From assembly GCA_050084515.1 (NCBI GenBank), contig CM114271.1, positions 3,410,001 through 3,474,000 on the forward strand: a DNA stretch of 64,000 nucleotides, written 5' to 3'. Below are positions 1 through 10,604 of this stretch, piece after piece. Every line of letters starts with the position of its first letter. Position 1 is the first letter of the stretch. A program made the translations under genes and the position numbers. This DNA is from Blasia pusilla (taxonomy: Eukaryota; Marchantiophyta; Marchantiopsida; Blasiales). The notes under the pieces were generated by a model. The model was not told where the DNA came from and made no database searches. It worked only from the letters and a program-made list of their open reading frames with translations.

Positions 1-138
1 TACATTCCAGAAGTTGACAGTTTTGCATAAGCACACACAACAGACCAACAAGCACAAGACTAAAGAAGAGTATGATAGAGGAATTGAGATACATTCAGCA
101 GAAACTCAGACAAAACTTACATGCAGTACAAGCCTTAC

Positions 139-2164
139 CCGATAGTCTTCTGTGAGATTACTTTCTAAACTGTGTAATATGAGTGGTTGTATTCTGTTGA
201 CAAGATCTGATGAGACCCGTGGTACTTCTGCTATGGTCTCCACTAGAAGAACACAGGTGAAGGAAATCGTAGCTTTTGATTTGGCAGCTAGTCCTGACAC
301 AGTCATGGCCTGAAGCATTACAACTACATGTTAAGAGTGAAATGTATGTTCCACCAGTATGTGCAGTAGAGTAGTAGAGACATTGCAATCTATCCCAAGA
401 AGCAATTCGAAATAACAATTTCCAACCAACAAGTTTCACTTTCACAATATAATGAGGAAGATTGAGGGATGACAGCCAGAACTGGTGTGATATGGAAATG
501 AATCATAAAACCCTCTTGCTATAAACAGGTACTTATTTCAGCACACTTCAGTGCTAGGAACAAGACTCTTACCGAGTCGCATATGGCTTCCAACACTGCC
601 ATATCATTGGTGCATTGTTTAACAAGCCATTGTCGAGGTGGGGGTGCACCTGAGTTCTTGATTGACTCCAAAAATTGCCAACGTGTCTTCCTAAGGGTCA
701 ACCCAGAAAGTCAAAGAAAACAATGTAACATCCATGGTGAGAGAAAGCATCTCACATGTTGAATGGTACTGAAAAAACCCACATTCATACACTCTACACC
801 TAGCTAAACGTGTTGAGCATGAATTGAATGATGCGCAAAACAAAAAACTCACGTACTGTAGATGAAGAAGTTGGACTACTCGCACAAAAAGACTGGTCTC
901 ATGGTAGGGGAGAACACACAGAACAACATCCTCTACATTGTACACCTCAATTCTGCACACAACAGAATGGTTACCGATCTGGAAACTTCAAGAAAGGGCA
1001 TCTCAGCACAAGTAACTGAACCTATCTGCTGACCAGACAGACCAATACATCATGCAAATTGCATGCCGAAAAGCGTAATTGACAGCCATTCACAACAGGT
1101 AAAATTAAGTGTCACAATATGATTGCAACAGTAGGAGGAACTGACTTGTGCCGTCTGATCAAGTACTCCAGTGTCTGGTGCGAGGGCGTCAACATAGCAT
1201 ATCCGCACAGTAGGCAGAGAAATGTTGAGATAGACTTGTCCAACTTTTCATTATCAGCTTTAGATAGCAGCTCTCTGTCCTCCTGAAATTTCTCCAAATT
1301 GAACAGTGTCTTTTTGAACGCTTTGAAGCGACCGTCCATACCTATCAGTTCCTCCAAACCTGTAGACGTCACAGCACAGCAATTTCATTTATCTTGGAGC
1401 TACCAGTCATGTGTCTGGAAACTGTTCAACCACCCTTGAGAGGGATTACGATTTATGTAGCCGTCCATCCGGATGATCCAAGACTAAGAAACGGCGAGGG
1501 TTGGCCATGGAGGGTCGGATTGACGAAAGCTTGAAGCCACGTGATACAGTAACCAATACATGGCCGTCGGCAAAGTGGATGTTAAATTCTGGTGGTGGCT
1601 TCTCGAGTTTTGAACTAGATTAACAGAAAGCCAGCCCGGGCAATTTTCAGTCGAACTTAAGTTCAGATATGGTCTTGCCTCGCAATGGCGCAAACTCATG
1701 ATATTTTACGACTCCCAGCTGGTGGTGCCAAGACCAGCTCATACGTCCAAATTTAAAGGTGACACAGCTTTCAACGACCAGGCTCACATGTAGAGAATGA
1801 CTCGATACCCAGCGTACAGAAAGGCTGGGAAATTCCTTCAATATTCACGTCCAAACGAACACCCACGATATAGTCGTCCTGGTCCCACACCGTCCAAGCT
1901 CTGAATCTTATGACGAGAAAACACTCCTAATGAATTACGTAGGACGAGGCTTCGTCGATAGCCGGAGCGACATCCTCAACTGAAAACGCAAATGTCAAGA
2001 ATTTGGCAGGCACCTGTGAGAGCAAGCGCGAGGATAGTTTGGACGTCAATGTCAGCAGCCTGCGAAGGACTGTAGAGAAGCGACGGCCGTGTGGAAGGCC
2101 TGCTCTTGGTGACACCTCCGGCAACTGCCAGGGCCTTCAGTTGCGATGCGAGGCTGGTGGCCAT
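139..2164 (-). CDS. UTP10: UTP10/HEATR1-like U3 snoRNP (SSU processome) protein, N-terminal five exons, 3' end outside the window
   Basis: Exons on the minus strand, in reading order: 2164-2014, 1359-1146, 952-857, 690-573, 309-139. All introns are GT-AG, the phases agree, and the total is 750 nt (250 residues) without a stop. The protein starts MATSLASQLKAL, like animal HEATR1 (MTSLAQQL), and continues with TGLEELIGMD, LEYLIRRHK, VLPYHETSLFVRVVQLL and SLESNLTEDYR, which line up in order with the N-terminal region of HEATR1/UTP10. The family protein is around 2,000 residues of HEAT repeats. It works in the nucleolus as part of the t-UTP/SSU processome, coupling rDNA transcription to 18S pre-rRNA processing. 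The last donor visible is 138-137, and bases 1-136 look like intron, so the rest of the gene lies to the left. The start at 2164 was chosen because it matches the family N-terminus; upstream minus-strand frames are low-complexity leader. Confidence 0.92.
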
Positions 2165-2330
2165 CGCGCTCGACTTGCCTTACACAAGGCTGTCGAGACC
2201 TTAAGGAACTAACTACCCACCTCTTGAGTTCAATTTTTCCTCTCCGCTGACTACAGCAATAAACTTGCGAATCCCAATTCTCTTCCGTCCTCCTTCTACT
2301 ACGAATTCCCCGCCTCTTATTACTTTGTCT

Positions 2331-2354
2331 CCACCACCACCACCACCACCACCA
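2331..2354. repeat. (CCA)n microsatellite in the UTP10 leader region
   Basis: Eight uninterrupted CCA units lie about 170 bases upstream of the UTP10 start codon. On the minus (UTP10 sense) strand this is a (TGG)n run. Confidence 0.9.
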
Positions 2355-2496
2355 AATTCCAACCCCACAACCTCGCAGTCTCCTCCCTAGCAATTCTTCA
2401 TGTTCCACCTCTGGGAACAACCCATGCCACAAGACTCACCATTTCAGTAACCTCACTTCTCTCTCGCTCTCCCCTAGAAAGGACATTCAATCGTCC

Positions 2497-2570
2497 GTTT
2501 AGGGTTTGGGGTTTAAAGCCCCTGTTGTTCCAACTGTTAAAACCCTAAACCCCACCCTTTTGTGGGCCCA
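2497..2570. promoter_or_regulatory. Telo-box pair and Site II (TGGGCCCA) element
   Basis: Two oppositely oriented AAACCCTA-type telo-boxes (about 2498-2507 and 2540-2548) and an 8-bp Site II palindrome at 2563-2570 sit within 75 bases. In plants these elements recruit telo-box-binding and TCP factors and drive genes for ribosome production in dividing cells. The motifs are seen directly; their activity here is inferred. Confidence 0.65.
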
Positions 2571-3279
2571 ACACCCCCCCGTCTCCAGGGAGGAGGACCC
2601 ACATGAGCAAACCTTCACCTTCCCTAATCTGGAGGGAGGGAGGAATAGTATTCAGCAGCAGCCCCAACAAGCAATGCTTGAGAAGTGGAAAGAACCCTGC
2701 TGCTTAGAGGTGGTCGAACGAACAAGCCGACATGGAGGCATGGTACAGGGGGGAGGAGACAGGGCAGGAGGCACAGATAGCACTGTCTTCAAGGTTTTCT
2801 TGCTAGAAATCCTCCACCCATCTGGAGGAACTGGAGGGTGGGCCAGTGGAATAACAGAACGCATATGCAGTTGGAAAATAAAGGGTTAGTGCTTCTGTTG
2901 TGTATGAGAGAGCAGTGGGATGACGATGAGTTTCGAGAGCTCGAGCGGAAGTTGCTCGAGGTTGTCCAGCCGACTGCATTTGTTGTTGTAGCTCCTGTTT
3001 GCTAACCATGTCGTGGGTTTCTGTTTCTTTCTGCAGGACTGGGGACAGTTTAGTGCGTGCGAACTTAGACGCTCGTCTGCGGGAGTTGTAAACTGCAAGC
3101 TCTGTGATGGTGTCGCCGGCGGGTTCTTCTCTGGGGGCTCGCTCCTTCGCCCACTCCTTTGAAGGTCAGTGCGGAGTTAATTCTACGTCGATGGCTTCCA
3201 GCTGTGGTTGAGGAATTGAGGTTGATGATGCGTAGGGAAGATCTGAAGGTACCGAATTTGAGTAACACGTACCGTACAC

Positions 3280-4311
3280 ATGACGGGGAAGAAGAAACGG
3301 AGGGGTGGGCGGAAGGTGCAAAGAGAGCAGGAGCCCGCCTCAATTTCTGAAGCCAAATTTTCAGATGAAGCCACTGAGCAGATAGAGGAGGAACTGGCAA
3401 CTGTGTCGATCTCGGACTTTGTTTCAGAAGGTAAAGAGGAGGCGTCGATCACGCCAGTTGAAGTTGTGGACTCGAATCCTCCAGCGTTGCAAACATCTGT
3501 AACTGTTCTGCCGACTGCGATCAGCAGCAAACTTGGAGTCTCCTTGTCCCAAGAGGCATGGCCTTCCTTTGTGTTTAGTGCCGGGCAGAATCCAATAACC
3601 AGCCCCCTCAATGTCGCAGAACCAGAAGCTCTAAGTGCACAGATGGCTGATTCCACAGCCGTGTGTGCTTCAAGGCCTAGAAGGCAGGCTGCTCGGCGAC
3701 GAGGGGGTAAGTGTCCGACTTCAGAACGGTTCGGAAAACTGGGCAAATCAAGGCAACAGATTCTTCAGCCAGGTGCACAAGAAGTGGCATTTGGACAGGG
3801 CAGGGACCCATTGAGTCTGGTGGTCTCCTATGAGGAAAGCGGTCTTCGGAGGATTGTGAGAGTTCCTGAGGGATGCACTAGTGAGACTATAGTTGACAGT
3901 GCTTTGAGGCAGGCAGTGGCAGGAGCAGCATTGGATTCCGCAGGCTGGCAGGAAGCTTTGAACCAACCAAAAGAGGATGGATATTTCACATACAGCACAG
4001 TTCCAGAGGGGCTCACAGTCGCCAAGTTTCGTGAAATGAAGGGCAAGGTTCTGGTCACTCCTCTGACAGCTGAGAGTGGTCTGTGGAAGCTGAAGGAGGA
4101 GGCTGAGAAGAAGAGGACAGCATCCGAAGAAGTAATAAAGAAAGTGCGAGATTACCTTTTGAAACTCGAATCAGAGCACAAGAAGACCACTGCAGAGAAC
4201 GAGCACTCAGAAGAAGAAAATTCCGCGTGTACACATTGCAAGACTATGCGAACTCATCTAAATGACTTGCTCCAAATAGTGACTCCAAAGGGCGACCCTT
4301 TCCTAATCTAA
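3280..4311 (+). CDS. Unrecognised 343-aa basic/charged protein with coiled-coil-like C-terminus
   Basis: Single open frame of 344 codons including the stop, beginning MTGKKKRRGGRKVQ. I do not recognise the family. Residues 1-15 are a Lys/Arg-rich stretch and residues 131-143 contain a second basic cluster (RPRRQAARRRGGK); both resemble nuclear localisation signals. Residues 20-130 are acidic, Ser/Thr/Pro-rich and probably disordered. Residues 175-270 look folded (LSLVVSYEESGLRRIVRVP, then GYFTYSTVPEGLTVAKFREM). Residues 275-312 are charged and helical, possibly coiled coil, followed by a CxxC pair (CTHC) near 320. It is divergent from UTP10 and shares its promoter region. Good codon continuity over 1 kb and the promoter context support a real gene. 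A nuclear or nucleolar location is inferred from the basic stretches only. Confidence 0.6.
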   Translation: MTGKKKRRGGRKVQREQEPASISEAKFSDEATEQIEEELATVSISDFVSEGKEEASITPVEVVDSNPPALQTSVTVLPTAISSKLGVSLSQEAWPSFVFSAGQNPITSPLNVAEPEALSAQMADSTAVCASRPRRQAARRRGGKCPTSERFGKLGKSRQQILQPGAQEVAFGQGRDPLSLVVSYEESGLRRIVRVPEGCTSETIVDSALRQAVAGAALDSAGWQEALNQPKEDGYFTYSTVPEGLTVAKFREMKGKVLVTPLTAESGLWKLKEEAEKKRTASEEVIKKVRDYLLKLESEHKKTTAENEHSEEENSACTHCKTMRTHLNDLLQIVTPKGDPFLI

Positions 4312-6111
4312 TCTGAATGAAATATCTTTCCGGTGCAGCATCACTCGTGCGTCTTTCGGCTAGCCTTTGACGGAGTTCGTGCATGGTCGAGCCTCTAGCA
4401 CTTGTTGCCGACTACAAGAGAAGAAGAATTCGGGGAGCTTTTTTTCTTCTTTTTTTTTTCTGGGAGCGAAAGTCCAAAGATCAATTGTTCTTGTCGAAAA
4501 CAAGGTGACCTGGTGCTTGAGAAATCTTAGCAGCACGTAAGCATCTAGGTCTAGATCTTATTGCCTCATGCACCTCTGAAAACAGGATTCCGTGTGAAAT
4601 TGTTGGCAGCACAGAGAGCTACCCCACATACAATCTGGAAATAAAAGTTGGCGAACTGAGTTCAGAGTCACCGAAAACGATTTGCTAAGATCTCGAAAGG
4701 GAGGCAACTACTGAGATCCGGATTCCACGGGCGTAGCGTTTCTGAGGGTTAGTTGACCTCAAGCGATGGGCATATCCATGAAAACCACCAAGTACAAAGG
4801 CGTAGGAAGACAGAGTTGTCGAGATCGCCCACTCAACGTCCCGGTGATTCCTACCGTGTAGCAACAGACACCGTGGACAGTTTGCGCTTCAGATGACACG
4901 TCATTCTCAATAATCAGGATGAAAAGAGTTTGCGTCTGATTCAAGGGCAACAGTACGAAGCAAATCCTAGATCTGTTTGCCACGAGATCAGGCGAAATCG
5001 GGAAGCGGCATCTACTCTGCACTATATAATTGGGAGCAATCGCGGACACGTCTCGTTTGAGTTGACATCTCGCTCTCTACCATAAGGATGAAGAGAGGCT
5101 TCTGTCAGCACATAGAAGCAATACCTCGATCTGTCTAAACACGCGACACTCAAAGGTCAGAATGCAGAAAAGCTTGCACAATACTGGAAACCAAATCTAC
5201 TACAGTTTTTGAGATCTGTGAAAAACCATGTACACTTCTCGTTTGAGTGGCCAAGCCACTCTCGAAAGGCGCGGAAGCACAGAAGCGAGGATGGTTTCAA
5301 GTGCGCACTCCTGTGTAGCAATATCTCGATCTGTCAAAGAAACCTGAAGAAATTAAGACGTAACAGTTAGGATTTTTAAAAGTTGTAGGTGACACTCCTT
5401 CCTTCAATGCTTTGTGCAATTTGGATGTCACTATGCTTTTGTGGATTCCAGAGCTGCGTATTTTGGGAAGGACATGGAATTTCAATGCCTTCTTCTTATG
5501 CAATTTCTGGAACACATCAAGAATACTCTTCTCCAGTGCATTTTAGGGTAACTAGCAAGTGCACTTGCTAGTTAAATTTATATAATTGTAAATCTATAGA
5601 ATTAAAAGGAACGGGGTTAGACAATTGTCCTTTTAAGGGTTCCCTTTTCACTAGTGGACTTAAGAGCCCTGATTTCCTAGGCTCAAAAATTTTGGATTCA
5701 AATGTGGGACAACCACTATGGAAATCACACATCCCTTCCAAGCTCGCTCCAAGCACAACACGCTTGCCAACGTTATATGAAATCGAATCACGAAATCTAT
5801 ATTATTATTATTGGAAAATGCCACTTTCATTCAACAAAATTATTTGACTCTTTCATCCAGGAAAATTATTTGCCTTCTCATTCAATAAAATTACTCTAAA
5901 TGAATTTTAAATTACACTTATAAATTAATTATGTTTGATAATTCAAACCCCAAACACTAGTTCTCGTAGAAAGCACACACGAGTGATTTGAAACGCGACG
6001 GAAGGAACGAAAGTGCCATGAAAAGGCAAGCGTTTCCGTCCACGCTTTCCGTTCACGGTGTGCGTCCAACCAATTCCTCCTTCCTTCCTCAACGCAGCCC
6101 GAGCCAACCGT
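4312..6111. other. Intergenic region without a supported gene
   Basis: Holds a T-rich run at about 4440-4460, just after the 343-aa gene (possible 3' UTR), short unsupported frames on both strands, a perfect 26-bp palindrome at 5549-5574 and an AT-rich stretch at 5570-5940. The open frames here show no recognisable motif. Confidence 0.6.
5549..5574. repeat. Perfect 26-bp palindrome
   Basis: Both arms read TAACTAGCAAGTG inward with no spacer, so the whole 26 bases equal their own reverse complement. It sits at the edge of an AT-rich segment. It could be a cruciform, a terminator-like hairpin in RNA, or a remnant of an inverted-repeat element. Confidence 0.85.
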
Positions 6112-6140
6112 CGGAAACCGGGAACCGGTGAGCGGGAAGC

Positions 6141-6374
6141 GTTGCCTGAACACGAGTACGCGTGCCTGGAACCGGGAAGCGTTGCCTGAACACGACTGCG
6201 CGTGCCTGAAACCGGAAACCGGTAACCGTTGCCTGAACACGAGTACGTGCGCCTGAAACCGGAAAGCGGTAAGCGGGAAGGGTTGCCTGAACACGAGTAC
6301 GCGTGCCTGAAACCGGAAAGCGGTAAGCGGGAAGCGTTGCCCGAACACGAGTACGCGTGCCTGAAACCGGGAGG
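6141..6374. repeat. Five-copy GC-rich tandem repeat upstream of the uS15 gene
   Basis: Units begin at 6141, 6181, 6228, 6282 and 6336, and are 39-54 bases long. Each starts GTTGCC(T/C)GAACACGA and continues through GTACGCGTGCCTGAAACCGG or close variants; the length difference comes from a variable GGAAAGCGGTAAGCGGGAAG tail. The array lies 110-340 bases upstream of the uS15 start codon. Long open frames on both strands here are a by-product of the repeat. Confidence 0.9.
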
Positions 6375-6482
6375 ACGTGCTGATTTCACGGCGAGGGGAA
6401 CGATGCATCGCGTCTGGGGTTTTGAGGGTGGGGGAGTTTCGTTGAGAGGGAATCGGCTGAAAGAGTTGGGCAGTGAGTGGAG

Positions 6483-9400
6483 ATGAGGGCTTCATGCTCG
6501 CTGAAGAATCTACTACGCTCAGGGCTGCGGAGTGGGTCGTCGGAATCATGGGGCCTTCTTGCACGCTCTGGTGCTGCGGATGCTTCGCAGCTCTGGAGCC
6601 GAAGATCGTTTGCAGCAGATGGCGATGTGGACGAGGGCGAAAAGGGAGGCAAGGAAGATGACAAGCAGATCAAAAGTAGGTGCCTTACGCCGGCTCTGGT
6701 TCTACCCTAATGCTGTGGACGGGCTTTTATTTTGGTTTGTGATGAGACGCCCTTTACTGGAATCTAAAGAATTTGATGAATGTACTATCAGCAAACGAGC
6801 TGGGCCGCTGGTGGCAAGCGTTCAGTGAACAGAGTCGTGGTCAAGCAGCAGCAGTTGCTGCTGCAGGGAGCACGCAGAAGACAAGTAAGATCCCGCAACT
6901 GCAATGGCGAAATTGGGAGGCAGGGGAGGGGGCCTTCTTTGTATACTAGCTTGGTGATCCGATAGGTTTAAGTAGTGACTTGGCGATTGCTGTTACTGGC
7001 TGGTTGCTGCTGGTAAAATGGAACTTGTAGTATGGGATATCAGGGTTGATTGGAGAGTGGGGATTCTGGATTCTAGCGCTGGAATTCGCAGCTGATGCGC
7101 AGAAGAAGGTGATCTAGAAATTAGGGCTGATTGTAAATGAACTTTTTCCTGCCGAATTCGGTAGCGATTCTTTTCAACTTTCTCTATCTCAATAGCTATA
7201 TGCGCTTTGCACCGACGATGGCCTCCCTCCACGTTTTTCTTCATGACAGCCACGGAGGATAAAAGCGCAGGGAGCAAATGGTTCATTCCGAAAGGAGACG
7301 ACCTATCCCAGGGGCCGGAGGAACAGGAGTCTGCAAGTATGTGGCTCTGTGCCTTATAGCCTTCTGTAATTCCCATCGCATATGTTGTTAAGTTTAGTTT
7401 TAGGGCTTTTGTGAATTTGAGGATTCCTTTGCAAGGTTTCCAAAAAACTGAGACAAGCAAGAGGCACTTTTATTCATTCATTGATGCCGTGTTTTTATCT
7501 CTAATGGGTATTTTACATATTCCTGTCAGTTTCCTGTCTTGTTATGCACTGATGGCAGGCAAAGAATCGCGCAGTAAATGGTTTCTACCTAAAGATGACC
7601 CTCCAGCAGATCAGGATCGCCAGGAAATTACAAGTACGTGAGCTAGGGTTTATGATATGTGCAATTAAATTACGGACTCTTCCATGCGCATTGTGAGACC
7701 ACTTTAAAAGAAGATTTAAAGCATCCCCTAGCCTCTGATTACTGGCATATTGTGATGATAGGAAATAATGGAAAAAAAAAATTCAGCTAAAAGCAATATC
7801 GTCAACAGTCGATGTGTTCCTTGCAATGGCGGCCTCCTACGTAGATGTTGTTTGTGCGTGGTTGGTCTAGCCAGTTTGGCTAGACCAACCACGTCTAGCC
7901 TTCACTGCATCTAGCCAGTTTGGAAGATGCAGTGACATTGGTAGAAGTGAACACATCATTTGTAGAGGTAATGGACACGAAGGGAATGAATCATAAACTC
8001 TTGATCGACATCTTCTAAGTGTTGGGATCTGTGCTACATTTGTGAAGTGATAAATTTTCTCCTAGTTCAATCCCAGAAGTACATACTGAATCTTCATAGA
8101 GAGAGGGAAAGAGGAGACTTTGTAGATTGCAATGAAGCCTGTCCCCATTTTTATTTTGAAGCTGGGAAGAGCCTGGGATGGGGTGCATCAATAGTCAACC
8201 CTGTCCATTGAAATGCATTTTCTGATTTTCTCTCCACCATTACCTGAGCAGGCAAACAAGTTGGGGCACGTTGGCTTGCCTCTGCGCGAGAAAAATCATC
8301 AACAGAAACTGAATTATCAGATCTTTCGAGTATGCTGCTTTCCTCCTTCTCTTTTTAGTCATGATGATTTCTGGAGAGAGGTTGGAAAATGTCAAATCAT
8401 GTTGAAAAGTCGTAAATGTCGCAACTCCTGAACCTCTTTCTGGGAAGGTCCTCAACAGGATATGAGACAGTAGATATAGCCAGTTGGTAGGTAGCATCTC
8501 CAACTTTTTGGGTCAAGTACAATGGAGTCTGTCTTCGATTTTGGTCTTGTACAGTATATTTTGTTTGGTCTCAAAAAACTAACACGTACTCCTGAATTTT
8601 TTTGCTTTGGAATAGTCATCATCTCATGGGCAATTGTATCGTAATGTGGCTTACCTTTTCCTCGTGTTGACGCAACACTTTTAAGTCAATTCTGATTTTA
8701 TTATTGTGTTCAGGCATACCATGGTTCAACAATTCAAGTGGAGAAACACCAGCTTCAGAGCGTGAGCGACTTGAAGTGTCATGTATGTTGAAAGCAATCT
8801 TTTTGCAAATGTAGACTCCTTGTCTTGGAAAGATTGGAATGAATGAATGGGGCAAGGGAGTTTCTGATACCAAATACTCTAGAGAAGGCTGAGTCTACAA
8901 TTGACTCCTTTGTCAAATTATTGATAATAGTGCCTAAGAGTGCCTGTGTGTTTTGCTGGAGATGTGCATTAAGTTCAGCTATATACATTGCAGGCTGGTT
9001 TAGATCTACCGCTAAACAAGAAAATTATCCGTATTTCCCTACTTCATTCACAAACCCAGAAATTGGCCTGAGCTCAAGAGAGCTGTCTAGTTATTATGAT
9101 CATTTACTGGATTCATTGCCTTGAATTTTTCTCTTTTAAATCCGTTTTCTTATGAATTTCTGAATTGCTGTGGAATTAGGATTTACAGATTCCACACCCA
9201 CTGAGAGCACTCTTCATCTCCTAGTGTATTTTATGGCTTCGGCTACCTCATGATCTACTTGGAGTGTTTTGACCTTGTTATTGGCTTTGACAGTGCAAAG
9301 ATTGGCACTGATGAGCAAATTAGGAGACAACAATCAAGCACCTAATTTCATGTTTCTCCCTCCTAAGGACAACCTGCTGAGAAAGGTATGAGTCGTCAAC

Positions 9401-10359
9401 TTCTGTCCTGTGATACCTAGGAATCTATATTGCTGTTGCTTACTTAGGAGAAAGAGTAAAACATGCAGGCCGGAGAGGGGAGAACACTGTAACACTTTGT
9501 CTCAATACATGCTATGACAGATGGTCCCGTCCGTCATAGCAAGTACCAGTTCCCATTGAAAGTGAAAGGACCGTCTACTACATACTGTTAGACTTCTGTC
9601 ACTTTGTCATTGTCGGCTACTAGCAATTTTCCCATCCCAGATTTCTTGATGAATACCTTGTTTGCCTGATGAGCTTGTACATGCAGTAGATATAAGCTCA
9701 CCACACTGGACTCATGATCTTATTGTATCAACTATGCAGTACTTTCATTGGGATAACTTGTCCTCACTTGAGAAACATAAAATTGAACTCGAGAGAGTGC
9801 GTCGAAACTTCCGGATACATGAGACTGACTGCGGTTCTTCTCAAGTGCAGAGTAGGTGTTTCACCACGCTTGTCTTCTTCAAAGACTGATGAACTGTACT
9901 CTTATGGCATTTTTGTAAATTAAAGTTAATTGGAGTCCAACGATCATTCCCACATTTTGATTCTAAATTCTGACTTTCCAATCCACAGTTGCACTGCTGA
10001 CGAACAAGATCAAGTACATGACAAAGCATATGGAGACCCACAGAAAGGTACTGCCCCTGAAGCGAGTACTATGTTACTGGATTCTCTTGACGCATCTTTC
10101 TTGAATTCCATCAATCGATTACCCAGAAATGAACCTTCTTTAGCGGTGGCACCAGTATTTATCTCGTGGAGAGAACATGAAGACTGACAGATCTTGTTTT
10201 ATGTAGGATTACCACTCACGCAAGGGCCTTGAAGCAATGGTTCACCAGCGGAGGAGACTCCTGAAGTACTTGCGACAGAAAGACTGGGAAGCTTACTGCG
10301 ATGTGATTTCCAGATTGGGTCTTAGGGATAATGTGATGGATGCTCCTTCCAAACGTTGA
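6483..10359 (+). CDS. RPS15: Ribosomal protein uS15 with long N-terminal extension, organellar (probably mitochondrial), 11 exons
   Basis: Exons: 6483-6675, 6792-6884, 7250-7336, 7559-7633, 8252-8329, 8714-8782, 8994-9089, 9294-9385, 9740-9851, 9989-10047, 10207-10359. All introns are GT-AG with consistent phases; 1107 nt, 368 residues plus TGA. Residues 1-50 are Arg/Ser/Leu-rich without acids and end RRSFAAD, a mitochondrial presequence with a likely cleavage site. Residues 245-261 ([14 protein letters not shown]) and 262 onward ([20 protein letters not shown]) match the plant nuclear-encoded S15 family. The uS15 core is residues ~288-365: [60 protein letters not shown]. It binds 16S-like rRNA in the small organellar subunit. 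Exon 7's donor (A|GTTATT) is weak, and exon 3 could alternatively start at 7271. Confidence 0.93.
6792..9089 (+). repeat. Six consecutive phase-identical exons in the uS15 gene, each with a Trp-centred motif
   Basis: Exons 2-7 all begin with the last two bases of a split codon and end with its first base, so each is a multiple of three (93, 87, 75, 78, 69 and 96 nt). They encode in turn [45 protein letters not shown] and GWFRSTAKQ. Exons 3 and 4 are clearly related to each other. The common phase and motif suggest tandem exon duplication; because all are symmetric, skipping any of them keeps the frame. Confidence 0.75.
7857..7935. repeat. Two adjacent hairpins in uS15 intron 4
   Basis: Hairpin 1 (7857-7893) has perfect 16-base arms, CGTGGTTGGTCTAGCC and its complement, with a 5-base loop. 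Hairpin 2 (7902-7935) has 11-base arms (TCACTGCATCT and complement). Both include the sequence CTAGCCAGTTTGG, so one is probably a diverged partial copy of the other. Confidence 0.85.
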
Positions 10360-10604
10360 ACTTTCTATGAAGAAATACAGACACCGGCACCCCCACTTGT
10401 CCTCCATGCATTTCTCATTCTTTCTGGGTCAAAGCTGTACGAGGGCACAGCCATGATTGCATCTCAAACTTTCGGGAAGCTCGCCTTCTAATTCTCTCAC
10501 ATACCTACAATCGTTGAACTACTGTAATTCGACAGTGGTTGGTTGAACCCATTCTCGAATGATCTCGCAAACCTGGGTCGTGGGAAAGCAGGCAGGGTGA
10601 GGTT

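Larger units (their letters stand above)
2165..3279. promoter_or_regulatory. Divergent promoter and leaders between UTP10 and the 343-aa gene
   Basis: About 1.1 kb separates the two divergent start codons. It holds a (CCA)n microsatellite at 2331-2354, an inverted telo-box (TTTAGGGTTT) near 2498, a second telo-box (AAACCCTAA, 2540-2548) and a palindromic Site II element TGGGCCCA (2563-2570). Telo-box plus Site II is the known plant promoter signature of ribosomal-protein and nucleolar genes, which fits UTP10. The plus-strand gene probably has a leader intron ending at the TTTCTGCAG acceptor near 3036. The 127-residue open frame at 2506-2889 overlaps these boxes and looks like leader, not protein. 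Confidence 0.6.

Noticed and set aside
2506-2889. 127-codon open frame on the plus strand
   Set aside because: It overlaps the telo-box and Site II region, is Gly/Pro-rich without any motif, and is better explained as leader of the 343-aa gene.
5929-6564. Long open frames (up to 211 codons) on the minus strand over the uS15 upstream repeat
   Set aside because: The frame exists because the tandem repeat unit lacks stops in several frames; the repeated Phe-Arg-His peptide has no known counterpart.
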